Notes: generated by a model from the letters alone, not told the origin. 64,000 bases of DNA from an uncultured Bacteroidota bacterium (GCA_902594745.1 CACJNF010000001.1:186001-250000), one strand, 5' to 3'. Positions 44,430 through 54,198 are shown, counted from the first letter of the stretch. Numbers and translations: made by a program.

Positions 44430-46471
44430 TTATTTAAGATTTTTTTAAAATAAGTATATGTATACCATTGAGATCTGATTTTTGATTTAGAGTTTCTTAA
44501 AAAACTGTTTTGCATATTACTATTTATCAATCTTGTTTTAACATTATCTTTAGCAGTAATCTCAAGAGTATCGAGTACTTGTTTTTTTAAATTATCCTGA
44601 TAAATTGGACAAGCTACCTCAACCCTCTTTTCAATATTTCTTGTCATTAAATCTGCTGATGATATATATACTTTTTTATCTCCACCATTTTCAAATACAT
44701 AGACCCTTGAGTGCTCAAGATACCTATCAACAACACTTTTAACTTCAATGTTATCACTGAATCCTAATTTATTGGGAATAAGACAACATATTCCTCTAAT
44801 TAACAATTTAATTTTTACACCTTGTTGACTAGCTTCATATAATTTGTCAACAAATTTATAACTGGTGAAACTATTTAGTTTAAGAATGATTTCTGAGTGA
44901 ATACCTTTTTTTGCATTATCGATCTCTTTATCAATTAGTTCATATAATTTATTTGTAGTGTGATGAGGAGAAACAATTAAATGCTTATAGTCATCTATTT
45001 TATAGCTAACCTGAAGAAAATCAAATACTTTACTAACCTCTCTTAGGATTTTTTGATTTGATGTAAATAAAGTAAAGTCAGAGTATACTTTAGCTGTAGT
45101 CTCATTAAAATTTCCAGTACTTACAAACCCATATAATCTTTTTTTATTTTTCTCAATTCTTTCAATCAAGCAAATTTTGGAGTGAACCTTTAAACCTTTT
45201 ACACCAAAAATTAAATCAACACCAGCAGCTTTTAGTTGCTGGGATACTTTAATATTATTTTCTTCATCAAATCTAGCTTGTAATTCAATTTGAACTAGAA
45301 CTTTTTTTCCATTTTTGGCTGCATTAATCAATGAACTAATTACATTAGATTGTCTAGATAGCCTATATAGAGTTATTTTAATTGATTTTACACTAGGATC
45401 AATAGCAGATTGTCTTAATAAAGAAACTAAATAAGAGAATGAGTGGTATGGCGTATACATTAAATAATCTTTTTTTGATATTTGATCAAGTAGATTAGAC
45501 TCAATTTCAAAATCTCTAATATTTAGTGGTTTCTTTTTAGGATATAAGAGATCTGATCTATTTAATTCAGGAAAATCCATAAAATCACTTCTATGATGAT
45601 ATTTTCCACCTGGAATCAAACTGTCATATGACGAAATGTTTATTTTCTTAATTAAATAATCAAGAGTAGATCCAGGAATACTCTTATCATAGACAAGTCT
45701 TACTGGATTTGATATTTTTCTTTTATTTACATACTCTTGAATTTTTTTTATATAGCTCTTAGATAAGTCTATATCGTCAATGTCAAATTCTGCATCTCTT
45801 GTGATCTTAAGCATATGCGCTTCAATTTTTGAATAATTAAAAAAACTAAATATAATCTGTAGATGGTATCTAATTATATCATCAATAAACATTATATATT
45901 GTCTATCTCCATTTTTAGGTAGTACAACAAATCTACTAATATCTTTAGGTATTTCAACCAAAGCATAAATGTTTGACTTATCTTTTAATCTAAGGTTTAC
46001 AATAAGAAAGGCCTTATTGTCATTAAAATCATGTTGTTTATTATTTGATAAAATTATAGTTACCAACGATGGGCTAATCTTTCTAATAAAGTAATCTTTT
46101 AAAAATTCTTTTTGATTCTCTAAAACTTGATTTTCATTTATAAAAAATATATTTTCTTTTTTTAATGACTTTTCAATGGAATTTAAAATTTTAGAACTTT
46201 CATTTTGAAGCTTAATTACTTTTTTTGTTATATCGTCTAAAAGATTTTTTGCAAGAATATTATCCTTGTTTCCCTTTTTAGATGCTTTTTCATCTGCAAT
46301 CCTTTTTACAGTAGCATATCTTACCTGAAAGAATTCATCAAGATTATTGGAAAAAATTCCAATAAACCTTAGTCTCTCTAATAAAGGTACATCTTTGTTA
46401 GACGCCTCTTGGAGAACTCTAGCATTAAAATCTAACCAACTTAATTCTCTATTTATATATTTAAGACTCAC
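44426..46471 (-). CDS. ppk1: Polyphosphate kinase 1
   Basis: A 681-residue PLD-superfamily kinase that makes polyphosphate from ATP. It begins YINRELSWLDFNARVLQEA. The catalytic autophosphorylated histidine is about His430 in LKVHSKICLIER, and the second PLD-like half has YISSADLMTRNIEKRVE. Full length for the family. It overlaps sixA by 11 bp upstream and ppx by 4 bp downstream, so synthesis and breakdown of polyphosphate are encoded together. Confidence 0.96.
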   Translation of the reverse strand: MSLKYINRELSWLDFNARVLQEASNKDVPLLERLRFIGIFSNNLDEFFQVRYATVKRIADEKASKKGNKDNILAKNLLDDITKKVIKLQNESSKILNSIEKSLKKENIFFINENQVLENQKEFLKDYFIRKISPSLVTIILSNNKQHDFNDNKAFLIVNLRLKDKSNIYALVEIPKDISRFVVLPKNGDRQYIMFIDDIIRYHLQIIFSFFNYSKIEAHMLKITRDAEFDIDDIDLSKSYIKKIQEYVNKRKISNPVRLVYDKSIPGSTLDYLIKKINISSYDSLIPGGKYHHRSDFMDFPELNRSDLLYPKKKPLNIRDFEIESNLLDQISKKDYLMYTPYHSFSYLVSLLRQSAIDPSVKSIKITLYRLSRQSNVISSLINAAKNGKKVLVQIELQARFDEENNIKVSQQLKAAGVDLIFGVKGLKVHSKICLIERIEKNKKRLYGFVSTGNFNETTAKVYSDFTLFTSNQKILREVSKVFDFLQVSYKIDDYKHLIVSPHHTTNKLYELIDKEIDNAKKGIHSEIILKLNSFTSYKFVDKLYEASQQGVKIKLLIRGICCLIPNKLGFSDNIEVKSVVDRYLEHSRVYVFENGGDKKVYISSADLMTRNIEKRVEVACPIYQDNLKKQVLDTLEITAKDNVKTRLINSNMQNSFLRNSKSKIRSQWYTYTYFKKILNN

Positions 46472-46949
46472 TGTTTATATTGTTTATATAATAAGTTGGT
46501 TTTAAACCAATTATTTTAGACCAGGAATCTGTATCAAATTTTAAACAAAACCATCTGGCAGTTGGTAAATTTAAAATTTTATTTTCAGAAAAATAATTTG
46601 AAATTTCTGTATAAGCAGGATTATGTCCAACCAAAAGTATGTTTGAATACTTATCATCAATTTGTTTAATAAAATCAAACACCTCGAACATGTCAAAAGT
46701 ATACAGTTCGTTACAAATAATAATTTTTTTTAAATCTATTTGTAAAGAGTTAGCTAAAATTATGCATGTGTGAATCGCTCTATTTGCAGGGCTAGAAAAA
46801 ATAATTTCAAATTCACCAAAAGTGTCTCTTGATAAATTTGACACTTTCTTAATCTTATTTATACCAAATTCATTTAAAGGCCTATTTATATCAGAAACAT
46901 CATATTCCCATGAAGACTTAGAGTGTCTTAGAAAAGTTATGGTTTTCAT
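46461..46949 (-). CDS. SixA-like histidine phosphatase
   Basis: A 162-residue histidine-phosphatase-superfamily enzyme of the SixA group, which dephosphorylates phosphohistidine in Hpt domains or similar substrates. The RHG-type motif is R8-H9 (LRHSKSSWE), with SPANRAIHTC and VGHNPAYTE for the second catalytic His. The partner protein is unknown. It abuts pdxH and overlaps ppk1, so it sits inside one operon with them. Confidence 0.9.
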   Translation of the reverse strand: MKTITFLRHSKSSWEYDVSDINRPLNEFGINKIKKVSNLSRDTFGEFEIIFSSPANRAIHTCIILANSLQIDLKKIIICNELYTFDMFEVFDFIKQIDDKYSNILLVGHNPAYTEISNYFSENKILNLPTARWFCLKFDTDSWSKIIGLKPTYYINNINSES

Positions 46950-47588
46950 TTATGGAGATAGTAATTTATATTCCCAAGTATCTTTTTGAAAATTACATAA
47001 TACTCTATTATGAAGTCTATTCTTCCTGCCTTGCCAAAACTCAATTTGATTAATAAATATTTCTATACCACCCCAGTTATTTGGCCTTTTAAGTTTAGTA
47101 TTTTTATTTTGCTCAATAAAAGAGTTGTATTTTTCTAAAAGAGATTCATAACTATCAATATCTTCACTTTGATTTGATATTATAGCAGCAGCCTGACTCT
47201 CAAAAGGTCTTGAATTAAAATAATCTTCCGATTCAACCGAAGATATCTTTTTAGCATAACCTTTAATTATAACTTGTCTCTCAAGTGGAGGCCAATAAAA
47301 CGAAGCACAAATATTTTCATTTTTATCAAGAGATTTACCTTTATTACTGTTATAATTTGTAAAAAAAATAAGACTCCTTTCTTTGATTTGTTTCAATAAG
47401 ACAACTCTTGAGGATGGAAATGAATTTTCATCAACAGTTGAAATTGTCATAGCATTAGGTTCAATAATTTGATCAGAATTTTCAGCTTCTTTAAACCATT
47501 TCACAAAAAAATCGATTGGATTATCTCCAATGTCATTCATACTCAGCTTATTTTTGGTATATGATTTTCTGTAATTAAATAATTCCAT
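46950..47588 (-). CDS. pdxH: Pyridoxamine 5'-phosphate oxidase
   Basis: A 212-residue FMN flavoprotein that oxidises pyridoxine or pyridoxamine phosphate to PLP. Recognised by PNAMTISTVDENSFPSSRVV, FFTNYNSNKGKSLD, FYWPPLERQVIIKG, and the C-terminal EFWQGRKNRLHNR. It overlaps the end of pyrB by one base and abuts sixA, inside the pyrR-to-ppx gene string. PLP also serves thrC here, but no regulatory link is shown. Confidence 0.95.
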   Translation of the reverse strand: MELFNYRKSYTKNKLSMNDIGDNPIDFFVKWFKEAENSDQIIEPNAMTISTVDENSFPSSRVVLLKQIKERSLIFFTNYNSNKGKSLDKNENICASFYWPPLERQVIIKGYAKKISSVESEDYFNSRPFESQAAAIISNQSEDIDSYESLLEKYNSFIEQNKNTKLKRPNNWGGIEIFINQIEFWQGRKNRLHNRVLCNFQKDTWEYKLLSP

Positions 47589-48529
47589 TATTCATTAATT
47601 GAAAAGTTTAATTTGGATGCCAGTAAGTACATTATTGCCATTCTGATTGCAACTCCATTTTCTACTTGTTCTAAAATAATAGAATTATTTGATTCTACAA
47701 GATTAGAAGTAATTTCTACTCCTCTATTTATAGGTCCAGGATGTAGAATTAAAATATCTTTTTTAATAGAACTAATTTTATTTTCATCTAGACCAAAAAG
47801 CATAGAATACTCTCTATTATCTGGAAAATATGATTTTATCATTCTTTCTCTTTGAACTCTCAGTACATTAACAGCATCACACCATCTTAATGCTTTTTGA
47901 ATATCTGGTTCAACAGATACATTTAATTTTTCAATATCCTTTGGAACAAGACTAAGTGGACAAGAAATCTTTACATTGGCTCCCAATAGATTTAATAAAT
48001 ATAGATTAGAAAGAGCAACTCTTGAGTGAAGAATATCTCCTACAATTAATATATTTTTACCCTTTAAGTCTCCAATTTTTTCAAATATTGAAAATGAATC
48101 AAGTAAAGCCTGTGTAGGGTGCTCATGAGCTCCATCTCCAGCATTAATTATACAAGATTCTGTATGTTTTGAAAGAAGTATAGATGATCCTGGATTGGGA
48201 TGTCTTAAGACAATCATATCAACTTTCATAGCCAAAATATTATTAACTGTATCAATTAATGATTCACCTTTCTTAACAGAAGAAGAAGAGCTTGAAAAAT
48301 TAATAACATCGGCCCCTAGTCTTTTTTGAGCTAATTCGAAAGATATTTTAGTTCTAGTACTATTTTCAAAAAAAAGATTTGCAATTGTAATGTCCCTAAG
48401 TGTTGGAACTTTTTTAATAGGTCTGTTTATTACTTCTTTAAAGTTTAGTGCTGTGTCAAAAATAAGATCAACATCAGCCTTATTTAAAAACTTTATACCA
48501 TGAAGATGATCTACACTTAACTTTCTCAT
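47588..48529 (-). CDS. pyrB: Aspartate carbamoyltransferase catalytic subunit
   Basis: A 313-residue enzyme making carbamoyl-aspartate, the committed step of pyrimidine synthesis. The carbamoyl-phosphate loop is S57-T58-R59-T60-K61 (usually STRTR), with HPTQALLDSF at about 137 and HPGPINRGVEI. No PyrI regulatory gene follows. It starts directly after pyrR, and the pair suggests pyrimidine-responsive expression. Confidence 0.95.
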   Translation of the reverse strand: MRKLSVDHLHGIKFLNKADVDLIFDTALNFKEVINRPIKKVPTLRDITIANLFFENSTRTKISFELAQKRLGADVINFSSSSSSVKKGESLIDTVNNILAMKVDMIVLRHPNPGSSILLSKHTESCIINAGDGAHEHPTQALLDSFSIFEKIGDLKGKNILIVGDILHSRVALSNLYLLNLLGANVKISCPLSLVPKDIEKLNVSVEPDIQKALRWCDAVNVLRVQRERMIKSYFPDNREYSMLFGLDENKISSIKKDILILHPGPINRGVEITSNLVESNNSIILEQVENGVAIRMAIMYLLASKLNFSINE

Positions 48530-49066
48530 CTAACTTTCAATAAAGACTTTATTATTTACAGGCTTATCATCCCATATTACTTTTACCTTATCCCCTTTAA
48601 AAGTATCAATCTTTGTTCCACAATAGTTTGCTTCAATTGGGATTTCTCTCTTAAATCTTCTATCAACAAGGACAAGAAGCTCAATTGACTTTGGCCTTCC
48701 ATATGAGTCAATTGCTGACATTGCAGCTTTAATACTTCTTCCTGTGAAAAGCACATCATCTATTAACACAATCCTTTTATTTTCTAATGTGAAATTAATT
48801 TGAGTAGAATTTGCTGAAAGAGTTTTTTCTGTCCTTCTAAAATCATCTCTAAAAAAAGTAAAATCTAGTATACCACTTTTAATTTTTATTTTAGGATGAT
48901 TAGTTTCAAATACCTTTAAAATTTGATTAAACAAATAAACCCCTCTTGGTTGAAGACCAATTAGAACAGTGTCTTTAAAATCTTTATGGTTCTCAATAAG
49001 TTCGTATACTAATCTTGATAAAATTAGATGTATTTTTTTTGAATCTAAAAGGATTTTTTTTGGCAT
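48530..49066 (-). CDS. pyrR: PyrR-like pyrimidine regulator/uracil phosphoribosyltransferase
   Basis: A 178-residue type I phosphoribosyltransferase of the PyrR group. The PRPP loop is about 99-112 (IVLIDDVLFTGRSI), with VLIGLQPRGVYLF at 34-46 and VDRRFKREIPIEANY near the end. In Gram-positives PyrR binds UMP and the pyr leader RNA. No clear anti-terminator leader is visible here before it or between it and pyrB, so the RNA-binding role is uncertain. First gene of the string pyrR-pyrB-pdxH-sixA-ppk1-ppx. Confidence 0.93.
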   Translation of the reverse strand: MPKKILLDSKKIHLILSRLVYELIENHKDFKDTVLIGLQPRGVYLFNQILKVFETNHPKIKIKSGILDFTFFRDDFRRTEKTLSANSTQINFTLENKRIVLIDDVLFTGRSIKAAMSAIDSYGRPKSIELLVLVDRRFKREIPIEANYCGTKIDTFKGDKVKVIWDDKPVNNKVFIES

Positions 49067-49081
49067 CTTGATCTATTAATA

Positions 49082-49089
49082 CAAAAATA
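49082..49089 (-). promoter_or_regulatory. -7 box of the pyrR-pyrB-pdxH-sixA-ppk1-ppx operon
   Basis: TATTTTTG on the minus strand, a perfect TAnnTTTG, ending 15 nt before the pyrR ATG and lying just after the rpsA terminator. No clear TTTG at -33. Confidence 0.45.
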
Positions 49090-49112
49090 TAAATTCTACA
49101 TTAAGTGTTGTT

Positions 49113-49140
49113 TAAAAAAAAATCCTCATAAATGAGGATT
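49113..49140 (-). terminator. Intrinsic terminator of rpsA
   Basis: On the minus strand, AATCCTCAT/ATGAGGATT forms a 9-bp perfect stem with a 2-nt centre (folding as a 7-8 bp stem with a small loop), followed by an 8-nt T run. It lies 10 nt after the rpsA stop and upstream of pyrR. Confidence 0.85.
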
Positions 49141-49150
49141 ATTTTAATAA

Positions 49151-50932
49151 TTATTCTTCTTCAGAATCAATATCATCAACTTTAGCATCATCCGGTTCTT
49201 CTGGAGCTGAATCTTTATGAGTTAGAAGATGTGATACAACAACTCTTTTAAATTCCTTACTAAACTCTATAACTTTAAAATCTACCTTGTCTCCTTTAGA
49301 TAATTTAGATCCATCTTCTTTGTCAAGATGTCTAGTTGGACAAAAAGCAGAAATATCTTCATTAAAGTTTATTATAGCTCCTTTTTCAATAACTTCAGAC
49401 ACTTCAGAATTATGAAGTGTATCTACAGCAAAATCTTTTTCATATACATCCCATGGATTAGGTTTTGTTTGTTTATGACCTAAACTAAGTTTTCTACCCT
49501 CAACATCAAGATCAAGAATAACAACTTCAATTTTGTCATTCAATGCTAAAAATTCTGAAGGATGTTTAATCTTTTTCGTCCATGATAAGTCAGATATATA
49601 AATTAAACCGTCTATACCTTCTTCAAGTTCAATAAAAACTCCAAAGTTTGTAAAGTTCCTTACAGACCCAGTATGTTTAGAGCCTATTGGGAACTTCTTA
49701 GTAATATCAGTCCAAGGATCTTGTGTTAATTGTTTAATTCCCAAAGACATTTTTCTAGATTCTCTATCAAGAGTTAAAACTACAGCCTCAATTTCATCTC
49801 CAACATTTACAAAATCTTGAGCACTTCTTAAATGTGTTGACCATGACATCTCAGATACATGGACTAGGCCTTCTATACCTTCATCAACTTCTACAAATGC
49901 ACCATAATCTGCTATTACAACTACTTTACCCTTTATCTTAGAACCTTCTTTTACATCATCTCCTAATTTATCCCATGGGTGATCAGTTAATTGTTTAAGA
50001 CCTAATTGAATTTTGGATTTATCATCATCAAAATCTAGTATTACAACTTTAATTGATTGGTCAAGCTCTAAAATCTCAGATGGATGATTTATTCTACTCC
50101 ATGACAAATCTGTAATATGAATTAGGCCATCCACACCACCTAAATCAATGAATACTCCATATGAAGTCATATTTTTAACAGTTCCTTCAAGAACTTGTCC
50201 TTTCTCAAGCTGACCAATAATCCCTTTCTTTTGTTCTTCAATATCAGCTTCAATTAAAGCCTTGTGAGATACAACTACATTCTTGAATTCGTGATTAATC
50301 TTAACCACTTTGAAGTCCATGTTCTTGTTAGTGTATTGATCGTAATCTCTTATTGGTTTGACATCTATCTGAGATCCTGGGAGGAAAGCTTCAATCCCAA
50401 AAACATCTACAATCATACCACCTTTTGTTCTACACTTAACAAAGCCTTGAACAACTTCACCGGAATCATGAGCTGCATTAACTCTATCCCAAGCTTTAAT
50501 AACTCTTGCTTTTCTATGAGAAAGAACTAATTGACCAGACTTATCTTCTCTTGCATCAACAATTACTTCAACTTTATCACCTAATTTAAGATCAGGATTA
50601 TATCTAAACTCATTTTTTGAAATTACTCCTTCTGACTTGGCATTAATATCAATAATGACATCTTTCTCTGTCATATGAATCACTTTACCTAGAATAATAT
50701 TATCATCTGAAGTGTCAACAAAATTTTTCTCTACCAGCTTCTCAAATTCCTTAATTTGTTTCTCATCTAATTCGTCAATACCTTCCTTGTATTGATGCCA
50801 GTTAAAATTGGTTAAGAAATCATCTTGTGGATCAACCTTTTTGGTTGACTTTTTAGCAGGAGCTTTTCTTGGAGTTTTTGTTAGTGTCTTTGACTCCTCA
50901 GGTTTAGTTTTTTCAGTATTATCTTCGCTCAT
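49151..50932 (-). CDS. rpsA: 30S ribosomal protein S1
   Basis: A 593-residue RNA-binding protein built of consecutive S1 (OB-fold) repeats. The clearest repeats begin LEKGQVLEGTVKNMTSYGVF, VKEGSKIKGKVVVIADYGAF and FPIGSKHTGSVRNFTNFGVF. It has a Lys/Pro/Thr-rich N-terminus (about 1-35) and an acidic C-terminus. I choose the ATG start (MSEDNTEK), because the in-frame TTG three codons upstream lies in the promoter's -7 box. Its promoter is the best in the window, with the transcript start expected at the ATG. In Bacteroidota, where Shine-Dalgarno sites are rare, S1 is expected to matter for initiation. Confidence 0.96.
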   Translation of the reverse strand: MSEDNTEKTKPEESKTLTKTPRKAPAKKSTKKVDPQDDFLTNFNWHQYKEGIDELDEKQIKEFEKLVEKNFVDTSDDNIILGKVIHMTEKDVIIDINAKSEGVISKNEFRYNPDLKLGDKVEVIVDAREDKSGQLVLSHRKARVIKAWDRVNAAHDSGEVVQGFVKCRTKGGMIVDVFGIEAFLPGSQIDVKPIRDYDQYTNKNMDFKVVKINHEFKNVVVSHKALIEADIEEQKKGIIGQLEKGQVLEGTVKNMTSYGVFIDLGGVDGLIHITDLSWSRINHPSEILELDQSIKVVILDFDDDKSKIQLGLKQLTDHPWDKLGDDVKEGSKIKGKVVVIADYGAFVEVDEGIEGLVHVSEMSWSTHLRSAQDFVNVGDEIEAVVLTLDRESRKMSLGIKQLTQDPWTDITKKFPIGSKHTGSVRNFTNFGVFIELEEGIDGLIYISDLSWTKKIKHPSEFLALNDKIEVVILDLDVEGRKLSLGHKQTKPNPWDVYEKDFAVDTLHNSEVSEVIEKGAIINFNEDISAFCPTRHLDKEDGSKLSKGDKVDFKVIEFSKEFKRVVVSHLLTHKDSAPEEPDDAKVDDIDSEEE

Positions 50933-50938
50933 AGTGCG

Positions 50939-50969
50939 CAAAAATATAATTTATTAATTTATTGACAAA
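50939..50969 (-). promoter_or_regulatory. Perfect Bacteroidota promoter of rpsA, near-leaderless
   Basis: On the minus strand TTTG (50969-50966), exactly 19 nt, then TATTTTTG (50946-50939), both perfect. The -7 box ends 6 nt before the ATG, so transcription should begin at or within about 3 nt of the start codon. Confidence 0.75.
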
Positions 50970-50992
50970 GCTTAGATATGTTTTTTATTACT

Positions 50993-51637
50993 TTAAAAAG
51001 TAATTTTTTCAAGTATTTCCTCAAATACCTGATCAATAGCTAGATAGCTTACATCAATTCCATAAGCATCTTCAGCTTTTTTGAGTGGAGCAATTTCTCT
51101 GGTTGAGTCTATATCATCTCTTTCTTTTATCTCTCTTTCAATAGATTCAATTTTGACAGTTTCATCATTTATTTCTTTATGACGCCTTTGAGCTCTTATT
51201 TCAGGAATAGCATACAAGAAGAATTTATAATCAGCATCAGGAAACACAACAGTTCCAATATCCCTTCCATCAACAACTATAGAATTTATCTTAGATGATT
51301 TTCTTAAAAGATTATATACAAAGTTTCTTATTTCAGGTTTTTTTGCATATTCACTAACATTTACTGACACCTTATGCCCTCTTATTTTAGATGTTACATC
51401 TTCACCATTTAAAAAGATTGAGAAACTATCATTTTCAAATTTTTGAGAAATATCAATTTTACTAAAAAGATCCTTTCCTAATGTTTCTTTTGGGTTTATT
51501 TGATTTCTTATTAAATAAAGAGTTATTGCCCTGTAGTATGCGCCTGAATCTCTATAATTAATATTTAACCTTTTTGCAATTTTCTTTGCCTGAGTACTTT
51601 TGCCAGTAGAGGCCTCACCATCAATTGCTATTATCAT
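50993..51637 (-). CDS. cmk: Cytidylate kinase
   Basis: A 214-residue P-loop kinase that phosphorylates CMP and dCMP. P-loop IDGEASTGKST at 4-14 (usually DGPAGSGKST), DSGAYYRAITLYL, and VVDGRDIGTVVFPDA for nucleotide binding. RRHKEI and RDDIDSTREIAPLKKAEDA are at the end. It is 5 bp downstream of lon. The cmk-rpsA order is common across bacteria, and here rpsA has its own promoter between the two. Confidence 0.95.
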   Translation of the reverse strand: MIIAIDGEASTGKSTQAKKIAKRLNINYRDSGAYYRAITLYLIRNQINPKETLGKDLFSKIDISQKFENDSFSIFLNGEDVTSKIRGHKVSVNVSEYAKKPEIRNFVYNLLRKSSKINSIVVDGRDIGTVVFPDADYKFFLYAIPEIRAQRRHKEINDETVKIESIEREIKERDDIDSTREIAPLKKAEDAYGIDVSYLAIDQVFEEILEKITF

Positions 51638-51642
51638 AAAAA

Positions 51643-54096
51643 TTAATTTATATTTTTTGGATTTAAGACCTTTCTATTTGTAAGAGAGTGAGATATTACA
51701 TCACTCATGTTATTAACGTATATAAAGTTTAAGCCCTTAAGATATTTTTGATCTATTTCTTCAATATCCTTTTTATTATATGAACTTAAAATAATTTCCT
51801 TAATATTTGCTCTTTTAGCAGCCAAAATCTTTTCTTTTATTCCTCCAACAGGAAGAACCTTTCCTCTTAGAGTAATCTCACCTGTCATAGCGATATTCTT
51901 TTTAACTCTTTTTTGAGTAAATAATGAGACAAGGGATGTAAGTATGGTTATACCCGCGCTTGGACCATCTTTAGGAGTTGCTCCCTCAGGAACGTGAATA
52001 TGTATATTATATTTTGAGTAATCAATTTCTTTATTGATTCCTAGATCTTGGTAATTAGATTTAATGTACTCTAATGCAATAACGGCGGATTCCTTCATTA
52101 TTTTTCCAAGGTTACCTGTAATCGACAGGTTTCCTTTACCCTCTGATAATGATGATTCAATAAATAGAATTTCACCACCTACAGAAGTCCATGCAAGACC
52201 TGTAACTACTCCAGCGAAATTATTGTTTTCATATTTATCTCTAAAAAATTTCTGAGGTCCTAATACATCTTTTAAATAATCTTCGTCATTGTAGTCGTTC
52301 AACTTAGAATTTGAAACAATATTTTTAGCTCTGTTTCTAATAAGCTTAGCAATTTGTTTCTCAAGATTTCTAACACCAGATTCTCTTGTGTAGCCACTAA
52401 TAATCTCTTTGATATTTTTATTAGATATTTTAAATTCAGAAGAATTCATTCCGTGCTCAGACAACTGTTTTTTAATTAAAAACTTATTTGCAATTGAGAC
52501 TTTCTCCTCAGATGTATACCCAGACACGTTAATTAGCTCCATTCTATCAAGTAAAGCAGGATGCATTGTTGATAGATTATTAGCTGTTGCGACAAACATT
52601 ACTTTTGAAAGGTCATAGCCTATTTCTAAGAAATTATCGTGAAAAGAACTATTTTGTTCAGGATCAAGCAACTCTAACAAAGCAGATGAAGGATCACCTT
52701 GTGATCCACTTGAAATCTTATCAATTTCATCTAAAACAAAAACTGGATTAGATGTACCTGATTTTCTTATACTTTGTATAATTCTTCCGGGCATTGCTCC
52801 AATGTATGTCTTTCTATGTCCTCTAATTTCAGCTTCATCTCTTAATCCACCCAGCGAAACTCTAACATACTCTCTGTTTATTGATTTAGCTATAGACTTA
52901 CCAAGTGAAGTTTTACCTACACCAGGAGGACCATATAAACATAATATTGGTGACTTCATGTCTTTTCTTAATTTAAGAACAGCTAAATACTCTATTATTC
53001 TTTTTTTTACATCCTCAAGCCCAAAATGATCATTATCTAAAATTTTTTGAGCTTTTTCTAAGTCAAAATTATCTTCAGAGTAGTTTTCCCATGGCAGATC
53101 AACTAGTAAGTCCAAATAGTTTCTTTGAACAGAATATTCTGCAACCTGAGAGTTCATCCTCTTTAGTTTTGATAACTCTTTATCAAAATGATTTCTTGTT
53201 TCTTCACTCCAATTTTTGTTTTTTGACTTATTTATCAATTCTTGAATATCTTCATGATATGAATTTTCCCCTAGCTCCTCTTGAATTGTTTTCATCTGCT
53301 GCTGCAAATAATATTCTCTTTGCTGCTGATCTAAATCATTCCTTACTTTTGATTGTATATCGTTTTTTAGAGCGAGTTTTTCATATTCTACATTTAAGAA
53401 CTTAAGACATTTCATAGCTCTATTCTGGATACTTGTACTCTCAAGTAGTTCTTGTTTGTCTTTTACACTAATGTTCATGTTTGAGGAAACAAAATTGATC
53501 AAGAATGCAGAACTATGGATATTTTTAATTGCAAATGATGCCTCTGATGGGATGTTAGGATTCTCTTTTATAATTTTTAAAGCTATATCCTTTATAGCAT
53601 CAATTGTTGCAGAGAACTTACTGTTTGATTTTTTTAATGCCTCATCAGAAACAGGATCAACAGTTGCTTGAATGTATGGATCAGTTTTAACAATAGATTT
53701 AATCTTAAATCTTTTTTTTCCTTGTATAATAACAGTTGTATTTCCATCAGGCATTTTTAAAACCCTTAATATTTTTGCTACAGTACCTACTCCATATATA
53801 TTCTCTATGCCTGGGTTTTCATCATTAATGTTTCTTTGAGCTACAACTCCAATTAATTTACTAGACTTATTAGCATCTTTAATAAGTTTTATGGATTTAT
53901 CCCTACCTGCATTTATTGGGATAACTACACCAGGAAAAAGTACTGTATTTGTAAGAGGAAGAATTGGCAATACATCTGGTAAGCTTTCTTTTTCAAGTGC
54001 CTCTTCATCTTCATTTGTCATTAATGGAATAAAATCAGATTCCTCACTAATATCATCAAATGACATTTTGTCTATATTATTAAAAATAATGCTCAT
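51643..54096 (-). CDS. lon: ATP-dependent protease Lon
   Basis: An 817-residue AAA+ serine protease degrading damaged and regulatory proteins. N-terminal Lon substrate domain with LPILPLTNTVLFPGVVIPI, Walker A GPPGVGKT at 389-396, and a C-terminal protease domain with Ser713 in KDGPSAGI and a downstream lysine in GGIKEKILAAKRAN. The annotated ATG lies only 1 nt after a TAnnTTTG box; if that box is used, translation may instead begin at the ATG 30 bp downstream (MSFDDISEESDF). Both starts lead into the same conserved IPLMTNEDEEAL segment. Confidence 0.96.
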   Translation of the reverse strand: MSIIFNNIDKMSFDDISEESDFIPLMTNEDEEALEKESLPDVLPILPLTNTVLFPGVVIPINAGRDKSIKLIKDANKSSKLIGVVAQRNINDENPGIENIYGVGTVAKILRVLKMPDGNTTVIIQGKKRFKIKSIVKTDPYIQATVDPVSDEALKKSNSKFSATIDAIKDIALKIIKENPNIPSEASFAIKNIHSSAFLINFVSSNMNISVKDKQELLESTSIQNRAMKCLKFLNVEYEKLALKNDIQSKVRNDLDQQQREYYLQQQMKTIQEELGENSYHEDIQELINKSKNKNWSEETRNHFDKELSKLKRMNSQVAEYSVQRNYLDLLVDLPWENYSEDNFDLEKAQKILDNDHFGLEDVKKRIIEYLAVLKLRKDMKSPILCLYGPPGVGKTSLGKSIAKSINREYVRVSLGGLRDEAEIRGHRKTYIGAMPGRIIQSIRKSGTSNPVFVLDEIDKISSGSQGDPSSALLELLDPEQNSSFHDNFLEIGYDLSKVMFVATANNLSTMHPALLDRMELINVSGYTSEEKVSIANKFLIKKQLSEHGMNSSEFKISNKNIKEIISGYTRESGVRNLEKQIAKLIRNRAKNIVSNSKLNDYNDEDYLKDVLGPQKFFRDKYENNNFAGVVTGLAWTSVGGEILFIESSLSEGKGNLSITGNLGKIMKESAVIALEYIKSNYQDLGINKEIDYSKYNIHIHVPEGATPKDGPSAGITILTSLVSLFTQKRVKKNIAMTGEITLRGKVLPVGGIKEKILAAKRANIKEIILSSYNKKDIEEIDQKYLKGLNFIYVNNMSDVISHSLTNRKVLNPKNIN

Positions 54097-54097
54097 T

Positions 54098-54105
54098 CAA
54101 AACTA
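54098..54105 (-). promoter_or_regulatory. Candidate -7 box at the lon start
   Basis: TAGTTTTG on the minus strand, perfect TAnnTTTG, 1 nt before the annotated lon ATG, with TTTT 19 nt upstream where TTTG is expected. If real, the transcript would start inside the first codons. The rest of the 102-bp gap to the MFS gene holds nothing I recognise. Confidence 0.25.
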
Positions 54106-54198
54106 TTTATGGTCATTATGTCAGAAAATCCAGGTATCAGTTCATTTAATTGAATTGATAAAGTTCAAACAATAATAACACTTAAATAAGGACAAAAG

